The notes under the pieces: generated by a model
Databases searched by the model: none
Seen by the model: only the letters and a program-made list of their open reading frames with translations
What the model was told of the DNA's origin: nothing
NCBI GenBank assembly: GCA_037043455.1
Contig: JAWPHD010003086.1
Location: forward strand, 124,001 to 188,000
Length of the DNA stretch: 64,000 bases
From: Cyrtodaria siliqua
Taxonomy: Eukaryota; Mollusca; Bivalvia; Adapedonta; Hiatellidae
Direction: 5' to 3'
Position numbers and translations under genes: made by a program
Shown: piece by piece, positions 1-11,515 of the stretch
How positions within the stretch are numbered: the first letter of the stretch is position 1
How the letters are laid out: every line of letters starts with the position of its first letter

Positions 1-425
1 AATAATCTGACTTAAGTTGAGATTTAAAAACAAACGTTTTATAGTTTCAGTTGTTCATTTAAATAAATCCATCTCACCAGAATTGACATTCCCATAGCTG
101 TTGTTGACATTATTTGTAAGGGATTGGCATATGTTTAATCCGACCAACAGCGATCCAAATGCTGAAAGTATTTAGAAAATACAATATCGGTGAATAGATA
201 TAGCACATGACAGTATGGGATGTCAGATGAAAATTAGTCTTGTAAGAGGGTGTGTCTCTTATAAAACTTTGATTCAATGATAAGAGATGGCAGGCGTTAT
301 TACCGAAATAATGTAACTTAAGTTGTGATTTAAAAACAAGCGTTTTATAGTTTCAGTTGTTCTTTTAAATAAATAAATCTCACCAGAATTGACATTCCCA
401 TAGCTATTGTTGACATACGTGTAAT
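1..425. repeat. Direct repeat pair, about 115 bp, 309 bp apart
   Basis: The segment at 1-115 recurs at about 309-420 with few differences; both contain the stretch around the words TTTTATAGTTTCAGTTGTTC and CACCAGAATTGACATTCCC. No coding content is visible. It may be two units of a degraded tandem repeat, because the following sequence (GGGATTGGCATA, GAATAGATATRGCACATG) is also shared. Confidence 0.7.
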
Positions 426-659
426 TTGTAAGGGATTGGCATAGAAAATGTCAAGTTAGTCAGTGAATAGATATGGCACATGCCAGCATGGGATGGAATG
501 AGATGTGAGATGAAAGTTCTGTTATACTGTTGATATGCATGGTTTAATCTGTTCCTAACAACTTAAAAAGTGTAATACATGTATGTAGTTAGTAAATCAT
601 CTACCTGTCATAGAGATGATTAGTTTGCATTTGCCAGTGCTGTAAGTGTATGTATTTCA

Positions 660-1255
660 GAATGTATGCCATGGCCTGTTTTCCGTCGTCCGTACGTCTG
701 TCGTCCGTTAACTTTTTGATGTCAACACTCTAGCAACTTCATTTGGCAAGGAAACTTTACCAAACTTGACCAAGGTCTTAATATCAACGAATTAGTTCAA
801 AAACTTCTAGCACCTTCATTTTGCATCTGATCTTTATCAAACCTGGCCAGAGTCTTTATGTCAATAGAAATTCAGACGAGTTTGAAAATAGCCAAAATCC
901 GATAATAAGTTATGTCCCTTAATTTAATGAAAAATACTATATTTTGACTTTTCAACACTCTAGTACCTTCATTTTGCATCCGATCTTTACCAAACTTGGC
1001 CAGAATTTAATTTTTTATGAAAGCTCAGAGGGATTTGAAAACCACCAATAACAGACAATCCTACCAAGGTCAAATTTTGCGTTATATTTCCAAAAGCTAC
1101 ATATTAAAATTATGTATTATTGGTGTTGGTGGACATCTCTTAATGCCGTAATTACCAAGACGGATGTTATATTTTGAGTTATTTCCCCAAAGCTTAACCT
1201 TATTAAATATTGCTACCATTTCTTTTGCGTTTTTCCAAGAAGGGCGATAGACCCT
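660..1255. repeat. Dispersed repeat with CGTCCGT-type start and iterated body
   Basis: A CGTCGTCCGTACGTCTGTCG block is followed by iterated phrases of the type ACCTTCATTTTGCATC and TTTACCAAACTTG. The same architecture (CGTC/GACG block next to iterated 'scanning' phrases) recurs at 6,960-9,000 and, inverted, at 48,230-49,550. This is a repeat class and not a gene; the longest frames are short and interrupted. Confidence 0.5.
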
Positions 1256-1554
1256 CAGCCCGAGGTCTTGTAGTTTTAATTTCTTTACGTAAGCAGTTAT
1301 ATGAGTATTATATGTGTGTTATTTTCAATTATTGCTTATATATAAAGAAAGTTTCTAAACACAGTCTGTTGTTTTTTAATTATTGATATTAAATAAATTT
1401 TGCTTAACAACATAACCGCGGTATTCAATTTCATAAAGTAGAATATGCCCAATTAATAAATTATAAAGAGGATACTACATGCATATGGACAAGCATATAT
1501 ATTTAGTAAGGTTTGGTACCTCGACCCAAACATTACTTAATGACTTTATTGTCG

Positions 1555-1705
1555 CTTATAATTGATTTCTCTTTATGTGAGTGATTCTCGTAGGGGGCGC
1601 ACTCTCAGTGGAGTGCACGTGACGTGTAGAACGCCAGTATTTGTCATTCAGCGTTGGATGACTGACCAGTTAAAACGTTCAAATTTTATACTTTACACAG
1701 CGAGA
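1555..1705. repeat. Direct repeat, copy 1 (partner at 5,005-5,135)
   Basis: The segment beginning ATAATTGATTTCTCTTTATG is repeated nearly exactly at 5,005-5,135, including GTAGAACGCCAGT and GGATGACTGACCAGTTAA. The 64-codon frame over copy 1 is interrupted in copy 2, so I do not call a gene. I see no inverted termini; it is possibly part of a larger dispersed element. Confidence 0.65.
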
Positions 1706-1709
1706 GAAC

Positions 1710-2930
1710 TAGCAGCGGACACGCTAGTACACATGGAAAAGAAAAATTATAGATAAGTATTGTTAATTTACAAACGGTATTTATAGGATCAGTAGTTTAG
1801 CTGGCACAGGTGTAAAAGTTTAAATAATTATTTGTGTTTTCTACACGATTGATTAGTCGTACATGTCTTTTCATTACTTCAGGTTTCAAAAAGCTTTGAA
1901 CATGACGAATATCCTGAAATATTTATATTTACTCGGGAAATGATAATAGCAAGGAGGAGATATTGTTTATGGTTGCTGTGAATTATTGTTTAGTTGTGTA
2001 TGCTGTCACACGTTAGCTTGCACGCGAACGTCATGCATGGTTGTGTAAATACGGTACATTGAGTATACAGCTATTTATAAGAGAGCTTGTACAGTGTGAC
2101 TGGGGTGTGTATCAAGTGAAGTGTCTACGGCATTGTAATCAAAATGCTGACGAGTGTTTGATTGCTAGATAAACGTATATCGATACTTTTCAGAAATCCG
2201 TGATGAGATGATCGGTGCACAGTTTGTTAAATAGTAATGTCCTCGACAGATGATAGGTTAGAATCTGACATGGTCGCGGATATCCTGGGTTCCTGTTCCA
2301 TTTGAGGAACGATTAAAGAAAAAGACGAATTCAAAAGATAAGTATTTTTTGTATGATAGTGAAATTCTCAGTCCCCCTATACATGCAGGTTGAGTGAAGC
2401 TAACATTGGTTTCCACAGTTAAGCGTTATCCTTTTATTTCACTGAAAAGAAAGATAACTCAGTCTTATTATGTTTTAATGAATGAGGGGCGGTCTTTCTT
2501 AGTAAGTGGTGGGCGTGTATGCCTGGTTTAATTGCTGGGACGATGGACGTCTCTCGGGCGTGGCTGCCTTTAAGAATTGCTGCGACGTTAAACGTCTCGG
2601 ACGAATGCCCTGTTACAACTTGCGCATGATACATGTTGGGAATTGGTTTATTTGAAATATAAGATGTACATGTAAACAGAAATACTAATAGAAAGTATGC
2701 AAAATATTTGTCTAGAATGCAGAGCACTGAAGTTGACTAAATAGGGATATAAGCTCAATGGCGTCACATACTGTGTGAACCTCTTAATACGATGTCAGGC
2801 ATAATAAACCTATACTTTTGTATATATAGCGTGTGGGTGGTGGGTTGTTTGTCCGAAATCATTGATGGCTTATGCCATGTAACTGAATATGGTTATACCA
2901 GACCGTATGACATTTGGTATTACATGCAGG
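1710..2930. other. No gene seen
   Basis: AT-rich sequence with only short frames and no recognisable protein similarity. The 97-codon minus frame at 2,434-2,727 runs through repeat-like sequence (CTCTCGGGCG phrases shared with 3,370-3,430) and is not supported as coding. Confidence 0.5.
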
Positions 2931-4080
2931 TATCTGCATACTCGTATATGAATATAATACCCTGTTTCAGGTGGTAATAAAGGGCGTATGCCCGGTGCAA
3001 CGAGCCGGTATCGGCTTGTTGGAAACTATGTGCGGGTATCTGCACATAAGGTGAGGTATAAATGCAAGTAGACTGATGTATGTGATAATAATAATAATAA
3101 TAATAATCATAATAAAAGAAAAAACAAAGCCTTGTCAAACGTGTTGATGACATGTTGGGTGATGTTGTAGTTGACATGTAAGCCATGTGAAGAAATGTGG
3201 GTTAAATGTATATGTAAATAAATGTGAAATTAGCTCCCCTTTATAGCGGTGACAAATAGCCGTATGCCATGTGGCAGCGATTATGTATCGGCTTATCGGT
3301 TACTATGTGCGCGTATTTGCACATAAAGTTAGTTATGTGTAGATGTATTAAAGTAGTAAATGGTCAAAACTCGGGCGTAGCTGCCTATTAAAACTGCTGG
3401 GAAAATAGACCTCTCGGGCGAATGGCCAGGTGCAACATGTTCGTGACGCATGTTTGTCAAATATAAGATGTATAAAGAAATATTTAATTTTAAAATGGGA
3501 TAAGTAATAATGTATTTATGAGGTATGCTGGGGGATGTTGTATTTGAAATGCATAGTGGGTATAAACTTGGAACCATTACTTGTCGAGTGATTTCACGAG
3601 GGCACGCTTTAGGCTGTTTGATTCAACAGTTTTTAATGTTAATACGAGTTCTCCTGTGTAGGACACAAGAAAATATAGTCGTAAGGCATGTGGTTTTGTG
3701 TTTAAAGTATGTGACTATAATATACCCTGCTTTGGGTGGTAAATATGCCAGTTGCAATGAGCCGGTATCGGCTTGTTGGTTGCTATGTGCGGGTATCTGC
3801 ACTTAGGGTTAGGTATAAATGCAAGGAAACTGATGTATGTGATTCATAATTTATATTGAAATGTTAGCTCCCCTATATAGGGACTTACCGGTAAATAGAC
3901 GTATGCCATGTTGCAACGATTCGATATCGATTTGTTGGTTAATAATTACGCACAGGGTTATAATTTATGTTAGCTCCCTTATATATGGGTGGAAATAGGC
4001 GTATACCATGTTGCAACGAATCGGTTTCAGCTTGTTGGTTACTATATGCGGATATTTGCGCATAGAGTTAGAATTGTATA
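2930..4080. repeat. Hairpin-rich repeat cluster, 4-5 diverged copies
   Basis: Copies at about 2,985-3,050, 3,235-3,325, 3,740-3,805, 3,870-3,955 and 3,965-4,070 share the order: CTCCCCTATATAG, GTATGCCATGTTGCAACGA, a first hairpin (CAACGAGCCG/CGGCTTGTTG at 2,998-3,021; CAATGAGCCG/CGGCTTGTTG at 3,755-3,778), then a second hairpin of the type TATGTGC/GCACATA (3,027-3,049; 3,304-3,326). The paired arms tolerate wobble changes. Non-coding; the origin is unknown. Confidence 0.6.
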
Positions 4081-4139
4081 TTAAATGCATGTGATAAGTT
4101 CTATGGGATTCATGTCCCTGGGCACATGAAATGTATAAC

Positions 4140-4815
4140 GTGCTTATGATACTGAAATTTAAATAGGTTTACATGAGAGCTAAAGTAAGAAACAGAACTT
4201 GTTTAATATGAATTACATGGAGTCAGTGTCGATTAGACACGGGACGTATTTATGTTTAAATTCTATGAACTAGTGTACCAATATTTTGGTTTTAGACAGA
4301 ACTTGTTTTATATCAATTACAGGTAGGTAAACATAGGAGGTAAAGATGTTTAAATTCTATGGATTTATGATGATTGGGTTTTAAACAGAACTTGTTTTAT
4401 ATCAATTACATGCATGGAGTCATTGTCGGATAGACACAGGGCGTATTTAGATTTAAATTCTAAGGTCTAGTGTACCAAATACCTTGGTTTTAAACAGAAA
4501 TTGTTGTATATCAATTACATGGAGTGGGTGTCGGGTAGACACACGACGTATTTATGTCTAAATTCTATAGAATATTGTACCAATATCTTGGTTTAGAAAT
4601 GTATTATATGTTATATGTTTAATAATGGAGATTTTAATTCATATACGTAATATTTTGGTTTTAAACAGAACTTCTTTTATAATATATATTACATGGAGTC
4701 AGTGTCGGGTAGACAAAGGACGTATTTATGTTTAAATTCTTATGAAATAGTGTACCAATATCTTGTTTTAGTAATGTATCATAAGTTATATGTTTAATAA
4801 TGGAGATTTGAATTC
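4140..4815. repeat. Irregular tandem repeat, about 5 copies
   Basis: Phrases AACAGAACTTGTTTTATATC, ACATGGAGTCAGTGTCG, GTAGACAC and TTTAAATTCTATG recur in the same order at about 4,190, 4,295, 4,385, 4,490 and 4,665, with spacing of about 90-170 bp. No coding potential is visible. Confidence 0.65.
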
Positions 4816-4879
4816 ATATATTTAAGTTACTTAGATACTAGTATTTGGATGTTACACCTTTGAGCCCGTTCTTTTAGTT

Positions 4880-5135
4880 CAGTCGGTCTACCAATAAATA
4901 ATAAATATACATTTATAACGTATGTGTTGTTGTCGTGTTACTCCTATGAGAAGGGTGAGTGTTAATAGAAATTACATTATTGTCCCTTGAGAGAAGCGAA
5001 TTAGATGATAATTGATTTCTCTTTATGTGAGTGATTCTCATAGGGGGAGCACTCTCAGTGAAGTGCGCGTGGCGTGTAGAACGCCAGTTTTTGCCATTCA
5101 GCATTGGATGACTGACCAGTTAACACGTTCAAATT
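4880..5135. repeat. Composite direct repeats (partners at 1,555 and 5,805)
   Basis: Bases 4,890-4,970 (AATAAATAATAAATATACAT and GGGTGAGTGTTA) recur at about 5,810-5,885. Bases 5,005-5,135 recur at 1,555-1,705. The juxtaposition of two independently repeated blocks suggests a nested or recombined repeat rather than one unit. Confidence 0.6.
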
Positions 5136-5175
5136 TTAGATTCTTAGTATCTCCTGTTGCAGTAACTTACATATT

Positions 5176-6180
5176 ATGGATTTGAAGACATTTCAGGATA
5201 TTGATGTTGTCCGGGCTGTTTTGGTTCCATTGATTATTGAAACGTTTGTACTTTTGATAGTTAAAGGTCAAGTCCGAGATCTTATCCTGAGTGATACCTT
5301 GAATAAAAAATGGTATCGGATACATGTTTCCCATACGTGGGTTTTTCGCGGACGGCTCGGTATCACATTGATGGTGCTCTGTTTAAAGTACGACGTGATT
5401 GGCGGAGCTGGTGCAGAATGGATGACATTTTATATCTTAGAAATAATAACATTTGTTTAATACAGTTTATGTTTAATTTATCACCATTGAAAGTAATTCC
5501 GTCGAAGGAAAGTGTATTATATAAGGGAGAATACTGGTTGGTTGTATGCTAAAATAGTAGATATAAAATCGTATCTCCTTTGCTTATTCAGTAGTCGGGA
5601 AGTATTGCGTTTGCTTTATAGTTCGCGTAAGCGATCTGGGATCAGTTTGGCATATGTCATGTGACAATAATAGACTGGCGCAAGTCTGTGAGAGATTGCT
5701 ATATGTTATAGGTGTAGTTTCTTATGTATCGTATTATAAGTTGAAGGTGAATTGTTTGTTATTAATTAATGTTAATGAGGTCAGTCAGTCGGTCGTCCAA
5801 TGGCTTATACCAATAAATAATAAATATACATTTATAACGTATGTGTTGTTGTCGTGTTACTCCTATGGGAAGGGTGAGTGTTAAGAGAATTATATTATAC
5901 CAAGGCTGACCAAATAAACAGATTAATGATCCCATGGGCTTACACTATAGCTTGCAGGACTACCCTTATTTCCTCATATCTCGTAGACATTATTGACACC
6001 CGTTGTCATGAAACATCAAAGTGCCATGAAATTAGTAACTTGTTATAGGTCATATTATGATCGCAGACCGTGAGCTCCATTCCGATGACTTAAACTATAC
6101 GGTCATCTAGTTCCGGTTTCAATTTTTTGTTTTGCACTTCACTTAAATAACAGGCGTCGCAAATGTTTAGACTTGTAAAA
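5176..6180. other. No supported gene; a 94-codon frame of unknown meaning
   Basis: A plus frame at 5,176-5,460 reads as a leucine/valine/isoleucine-rich peptide with no family I recognise, overlapped by another frame of similar length. No splice signals or codon bias distinguish it from chance. Bases 5,805-5,890 are the second copy of a short repeat (partner 4,890-4,970). Nothing else is seen. Confidence 0.35.
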
Positions 6181-6244
6181 TTATGTTTTAGTCGCCGTCC
6201 AGGCACTTGGAAGAATTCTTCCAAACTGTGACAAGTGGGCCGGT

Positions 6245-6605
6245 ACCTGGCTGATTCGGACCATGGACGATTCGGATCAGGCTTATTCGGACCATGTCGT
6301 GACTTATTCGAACCACCAATAGTCCATGGTCCGAGTCAGCCATGATCCGAATCAGCCAACAATCTGGTCCGAATAGTCCATGGTCCGAGTCAGCCATGAT
6401 CCGAATCATCCAACAATCTGGTCCGAATAGTATATGGTCCGAGTCAGCCATGATCCGATTCAGCCAACAATCTGGTCCGAATAGTCCATGGTCCGAGTCA
6501 GCCATGATCCGAATCAGTCAACAATCTGGTCCGAATAGTCCATGGTCCGATTCAGCCATGGTCCTAATCAGCCAACAATCTGGTCCGAATCAGCCGACCA
6601 TAAGT
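6245..6605. repeat. 54-bp tandem repeat (about 5-6 units)
   Basis: The unit consists of ATGGTCCGAGTCAGCCATG, ATCCGAATCAGCCAACAATC and TGGTCCGAATAGTC, and is repeated with a few substitutions; CCATG/CATGG and GGTCCGA/TCGGACC make it nearly self-complementary. The period is a multiple of 3, so both strands stay open as 18-residue peptide repeats (plus 6,342-6,710; minus 6,188-6,505). Open frames on both strands are expected from the repeat, so I do not call a CDS. Confidence 0.85.
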
Positions 6606-6959
6606 GGGCCAGTTGAATCCATTCGACTACGAAAACTCGGCTTTATCGACCAAAACAATGGCGGTCAAAGTTTTGAAGAAAAACAAATCTTTGAAAATCT
6701 CTTTCAATAATTATGACAGAAAAACAGTTGTAGCTTAAGTTATATTATTTATTGACAAAATGAAATAAATGTTAACACCATTCATATTTAATATTGGCAG
6801 ATGACTACGGGTTTGAAGCAACCATTTTGTGTACATTTTACATCTGGTCCATTTGTTTCGGAAAGTACAGTAAACATTCTAAAATGTCAAATTTATTAAT
6901 TTGAATAAAATGCTTACCGAGGTTAGTACATAATGAAGAGAATGACATATTTTATGCCG

Positions 6960-9002
6960 TAGTGCGTCGTCCGTCCGTCCGTCCGTCCGTCTGTCCGTCC
7001 GTAAACTTTTTTTTTGTGGCGACTACTCCTCTGAAACTACTTAATGGATGTTCATGAAACTTGACAGGAATGTTGCTCTTGGTGTCTAGTTGATCCTAGA
7101 AAAATTTAGGCCGGTCGAAAATTCAAGCTGGCTGCCACCACTAAAAATCGATATTAAAACTTTTGTGGCGACTACTTCTCAAAAACCATAAGTGATATTG
7201 AATTGGAATCTTTAACAAAATGACTGGTGCTACATGTACTTGGTCCTAACCAAGAATCATTTTGATTCGATGTCAAACATGGCCGCCAGCGGCCATCTTT
7301 GTTTACAAAGAGTTATATAGGAACAACTTGTGGCGACTACTCCTCTGAAACTACTTGACGGATTTTCATGAAACTTCACAGAAATGTTGCTCTTGATGTC
7401 TAGTTGATTCTAACAAAATATCAGGTCGGCCGGAAATTCAAGATGGCCACCACAGCTAAAAATAAATTAAAAAACAAACAAATTTGTAGCGACTACTACC
7501 TGAAACCTTAAGTGATATTGATATGGGACTTTTTTCTAAAATGATCAGCATGACATGTTTTTGGTCCTTGTCTAAATTGATTCAACGTTAAACATGGCTG
7601 CCTGCAGCCATCTGTGTTTATGTAGTAGAATTGGGCTATTCCATTTATAGTATATTAGCTTACCATAAAGGGAGGTAATATCCACCATTCGTTCACATGT
7701 GTATATTAGCCTACCATAAAGGGAGGTATTATTCAACATTCGTTCACTTGCCTTTGACATGCTACAGGTTATTATTTATATTTTCATGCATTGTTTCTGT
7801 ATTTATTTAAAACGAATATGTCATTTACAGATTTACTTCCTACGATATGTGTTTGAAGTGTAATACTTAGCACCATTTCTTTATATTAAGTATCCAGTAT
7901 ATTAACTGTAATTTATTCCCGGGGGCTCATATGGTAGAGGGACTATAATCCTTAGAAATCATCATTCATATTAAATTGCCAAAGAATATTGTAGTATATG
8001 GCCATTATGAAGAAAAAAAGGACGCTGTGGGTGTGTCTTCTAGACCTGATAGGTATGCAGTCTCCTATCTCTCAGATTCAGGAAAAAACCTGGTTAGAGG
8101 TTTCTGATTACCAAATTAGTATAATTATAATTAAAACTCAGATTATCGGAAGCAAATCTCGTTCTCCTTATTATTTCATGAAAACTATAAGTGATATTGT
8201 TATATAGGACTTTTACTAAAATGATCAGCATGACTTGATGTTGGTCCTTGTCGAAAATCATTTTGATTTGACGCTAAACATGTGTAGTTATATAGTAAAA
8301 ATACTTGTATCGACTACTTCTCAGAAACTACTAGAAAGATTTTCATGAAACTTAACAGAAATGTTGCTCTTGATGTCTAGTCGATCCTGTCGTACATTCA
8401 GGTTGGTTGGAAATACAAGAAGGCCGCCACGTCTATAATAGATTTTTAAAATACAATAGTTTGTGACGTTTACTTTTGAAAAACCATAAGTGGTATTGAT
8501 TTGGAACTTCATTAAAATTACTGGCATGACATGTAGTTGGTCCTAACCAAAATTCGTTTCAGTTCCATTTCAAACATGGCTGCCAGCGGCCATCTTTGAT
8601 AGTTATATAGGAAAAATCTGCGGCGACTACTCCTCTGAAACTACTTGATGTATTTTCATGATCTAGTTGGTCTTAAGTGAAAATTCAGGTTGGCCGGAAA
8701 TTTAAGATAGCTGCCACAGCTAAAAATAGATTTTAACAATACAAGTTTGTGATGATTACTTTTCAAAAACCATAATTGGTATTGATTTGGAACCTTACTA
8801 ATATGATTTGCGTTTATTGTAACATGTAGTTGGTTCTTAACAAAAGTCATTTCAATATCAAACATGGCCACCAGAGGCCATCTTTGTTAACATAGCATAA
8901 TACTGGAACAATTTGTGGTGATTACTCCTCTGAAACAACTTGATGGATTTTCATGAAACTTTACAGGAATGTTGCTCTTGATGTTTAGCTGGTCCTAAGT
9001 AA
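6960..9002. repeat. Diverged tandem repeat, about 310-bp unit, next to (CGTC)n
   Basis: A (CGTC)n tract at about 6,966-7,000 introduces a series of units containing GCGACTACTCCTCTGAAACT (7,019; 7,331; 8,626; 8,917), TTTTCATGAAACTT, GTTGCTCTTGATGTCTAG, GGCCGGAAATTCAAGATGG and AAACATGGCCGCCAG. A last part-unit reappears at 10,570-10,755 after an insertion. Non-coding. Confidence 0.75.
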
Positions 9003-10568
9003 ATAAAAAAGATTTGCTGGTGTCACAAAATAATCTTGAGTAGAGCTTATTGGTCGTACATAGCTCTTGTAAGCACTTGGCGACATCTTTCAGTCACATG
9101 CTAATCCATTGTTCACTTGAAACAAATTCACCGGTTGCATGATATTTTCATGTACCACCGAAAAGCGTGTACATTTTATAGCGTCGGTAGAGGGCGTACG
9201 GCAGGGCCGTTCAATAAGTTTATATGTGCGGTAATGCATGTAAAAGTATAAGTATTTTTTAATCTATCTCTCTAAAGGGCAAATCTGTGTAAGGGTCCTT
9301 TCGTGTAGAATTTTAATACTGCGCATTTAGCCACGTGTATCACGGAATGAACGTGGGAAATAATGTTGTGGGCAGAACGTTGGTTATAAAATGCATTGTT
9401 CTCCAGTCATGGTCGGGATTGATTGAAAGTTGCTTTGTTTAGGCAGAAGTTGGAAACGGCGAAATTCACAGGCAATATGTCGTCAGTATTTATTTTTTGA
9501 AATTGTATCGTACATTTGTATTCAGTGGGCGTCGCCATCTTGTTTGGCGATGTTACTACATCCGGTTAGCTTTTATGTTTCTCAAACAATAACTTGATAA
9601 ACTAGCATATGATTCAGAAGTTAACTTTATTATATATAATTATTATAGTCGATCATTAACTGAACGATATTAATTTGATAACTTTGTATTGTATGTGCAT
9701 TATTTAACATTGATAGGACATGCATGTACATATGCATATGTGTATAACTCATTAATTATACTACAAGATTAAATTGATAACGTTGTATATTAGGTGCATT
9801 GGTTAACGGTGGTTAACGATGAGGTGCTATACTTGTATATATGCCGATGAGTATACATATTGTAGAATATGTATAAATTGCTACACATCATAATTAGAGC
9901 GGCTCACATATATTTACTGTATAACGATTTGTTTGTGTACTGATAATTGTATTAGATTGTTGTATTAATGAACCGACATCTAAAAGTATGTATTATTACA
10001 GCCTAAGCCTCCCGGAGTGGAGCTAAGCCTTTAAGGGTGTGTAGGCCCTCTAGGTGATTAAACGGGAATCAACGCGTAACGTAACGAGCGGTGGAGACGG
10101 TCCCCGTCCCTGTACAACATGGTTAGGTTATTATAATAGCATCAACCCCCGGAACACGTGGTGGGCCCGTCATCAGTCCTCAGTGGAGGAACTAAACCCA
10201 CAATCTCGGTGGAGGTTATTTATCGCGACATCATATATATCGCGTCATCTTAATCATCACGTCATCAACCCTTATAGAAGGTCACCCATCATTGGAATCG
10301 CGCATCATTCTTTGTAACGTTTGTGATCATCAACATTGTTGTAACTGCAACAACACTTTAGTGTCATATATAGTCAGTCGACACATTCAGTATTTGTGAT
10401 AATACTACGAACGTCTTAAACGTTCATGAGAACAGTCTTTTTCATATTTCATCTGTGTATTCGCTTGTTTTTCTTGATAATTGTACATATATCTAACATA
10501 TTTTAAAAGTTGCATTAAACTTATGTAAATGCAGTCATCGTCATTGATTCTTTCCTGAGTTAGTCCCA
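9003..10568. mobile_element. 1.57-kb insertion interrupting the 310-bp tandem repeat; type unknown
   Basis: The tandem unit breaks after GGTCCTAAGTAAA (about 9,003) and resumes near 10,568 (AAAGCTATAAAAAGATTTT). The intervening sequence shares nothing with the unit. It contains a TATAAAA box at about 9,395 and an 87-codon plus frame (10,054-10,317) with no recognised similarity. I could not define terminal repeats or a target duplication with certainty; a solo LTR, a non-autonomous element or simple unrelated sequence all remain possible. Confidence 0.4.
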
Positions 10569-10569
10569 A

Positions 10570-10760
10570 CCACTATAAAGCTATAAAAAGATTTTAAAAA
10601 TACAACTATGTGGCTATATTTTTTTCAAAAACCATAAGTGGTATTGATGTGGCACCTTTACTAAAATGACTGGCATGACATGTAGTTGGTCCAAAGCAAA
10701 ATTCTTTTGATTTGATGTCAAACATGGCCACAAGCAGCCATCTTTGTTTACATAGAGTGC
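10570..10760. repeat. Trailing unit of the 310-bp tandem repeat
   Basis: Contains CCATAAGTGGTATTGATGTGG, ATGACTGGCATGACATGTAG and AAACATGGCCACAAGCAGCC, matching the internal phrases of the 6,960-9,002 array. Confidence 0.7.
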
Positions 10761-10897
10761 TGGTCCTATTTCCATCTATCAAAATCTATCAGTAGAGCTT
10801 CAAGGTCATTGACCTCTTGTTAGATTTAGATATAACACTTCGCGGTTTTTTTCAAATATGTGTATGTTTTTTTTGTGTGTGTTTTTTTGAATATGTG

Positions 10898-10984
10898 AAG
10901 CATCTCTGTGGCCGAATGGTTAAAGACGTTGCGTTGAAAACCTTCGCTTCTCACCGATGCGGGTTTGAATCCCACTGGGAGCTC
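10898..10984 (+). repeat. tRNA-like sequence (class II tRNA/SINE head)
   Basis: An A-box-like TGGCCGAATGGTTAA (10,909-10,923) and a B-box-like GGTTTGAATCCCA lie about 50 nt apart, as in class II (Ser/Leu-type) tRNAs with a long variable arm. The sequence matches the 5' heads of the SINEs at 38,186, 43,094, 57,545 and 61,957. The SINE body seen in those copies is not recognisable here, so this is a head-only or diverged copy. The acceptor arms do not pair cleanly, arguing against a functional tRNA gene. Confidence 0.6.
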
Positions 10985-11515
10985 GTACTATATGGTTGAC
11001 ATTGCTCGTGACTAAAATGCGTACATCGTTGAAAAATTCACTTGACCATATCTCATCGATTTTGGATTTTTTGGATCAAAGATGGCTGACCGATAGTCGT
11101 TAAACAAGCAACGTCATAGATGTCATAACGCAAAGAAGACACCAGGTAGATGAGTTTAACAAATAAAACATGGTATTGCACGCCATACTTTGCATTTCAA
11201 TATGGAACTTAACTTTTGTTTATTTCCATGAGATTATAAAATAGTTTTTTAAGATTAAGCAGGAACGTTTAATACACGTAATACAGGGAATATTTTCTAT
11301 ATTATGTTCATGCATCCCATGCTACTGTTAAAATCCCATTTTATACTTAATTATTCGAGTCTCATCCATATTGACTAAGACAAATCAGTTGCATCATATG
11401 AACTAAAACCCGTTATCAATTACACAGATGGCAGCTTAATTCGTGTAAAACTAGAACAAATTGATTATATGAGTTGTATAGCATATAACAATTTAGTTAA
11501 TAGGATTCAAGCAAT

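Noticed and set aside
5176..5460. 94-codon frame as a small membrane protein
   Set aside because: No similarity, start context, splice signal or conservation supports it; left as unknown.
6188..6710. Two opposing frames of 105 and 122 codons as genes
   Set aside because: They are the two strands of a 54-bp satellite whose period is a multiple of three.
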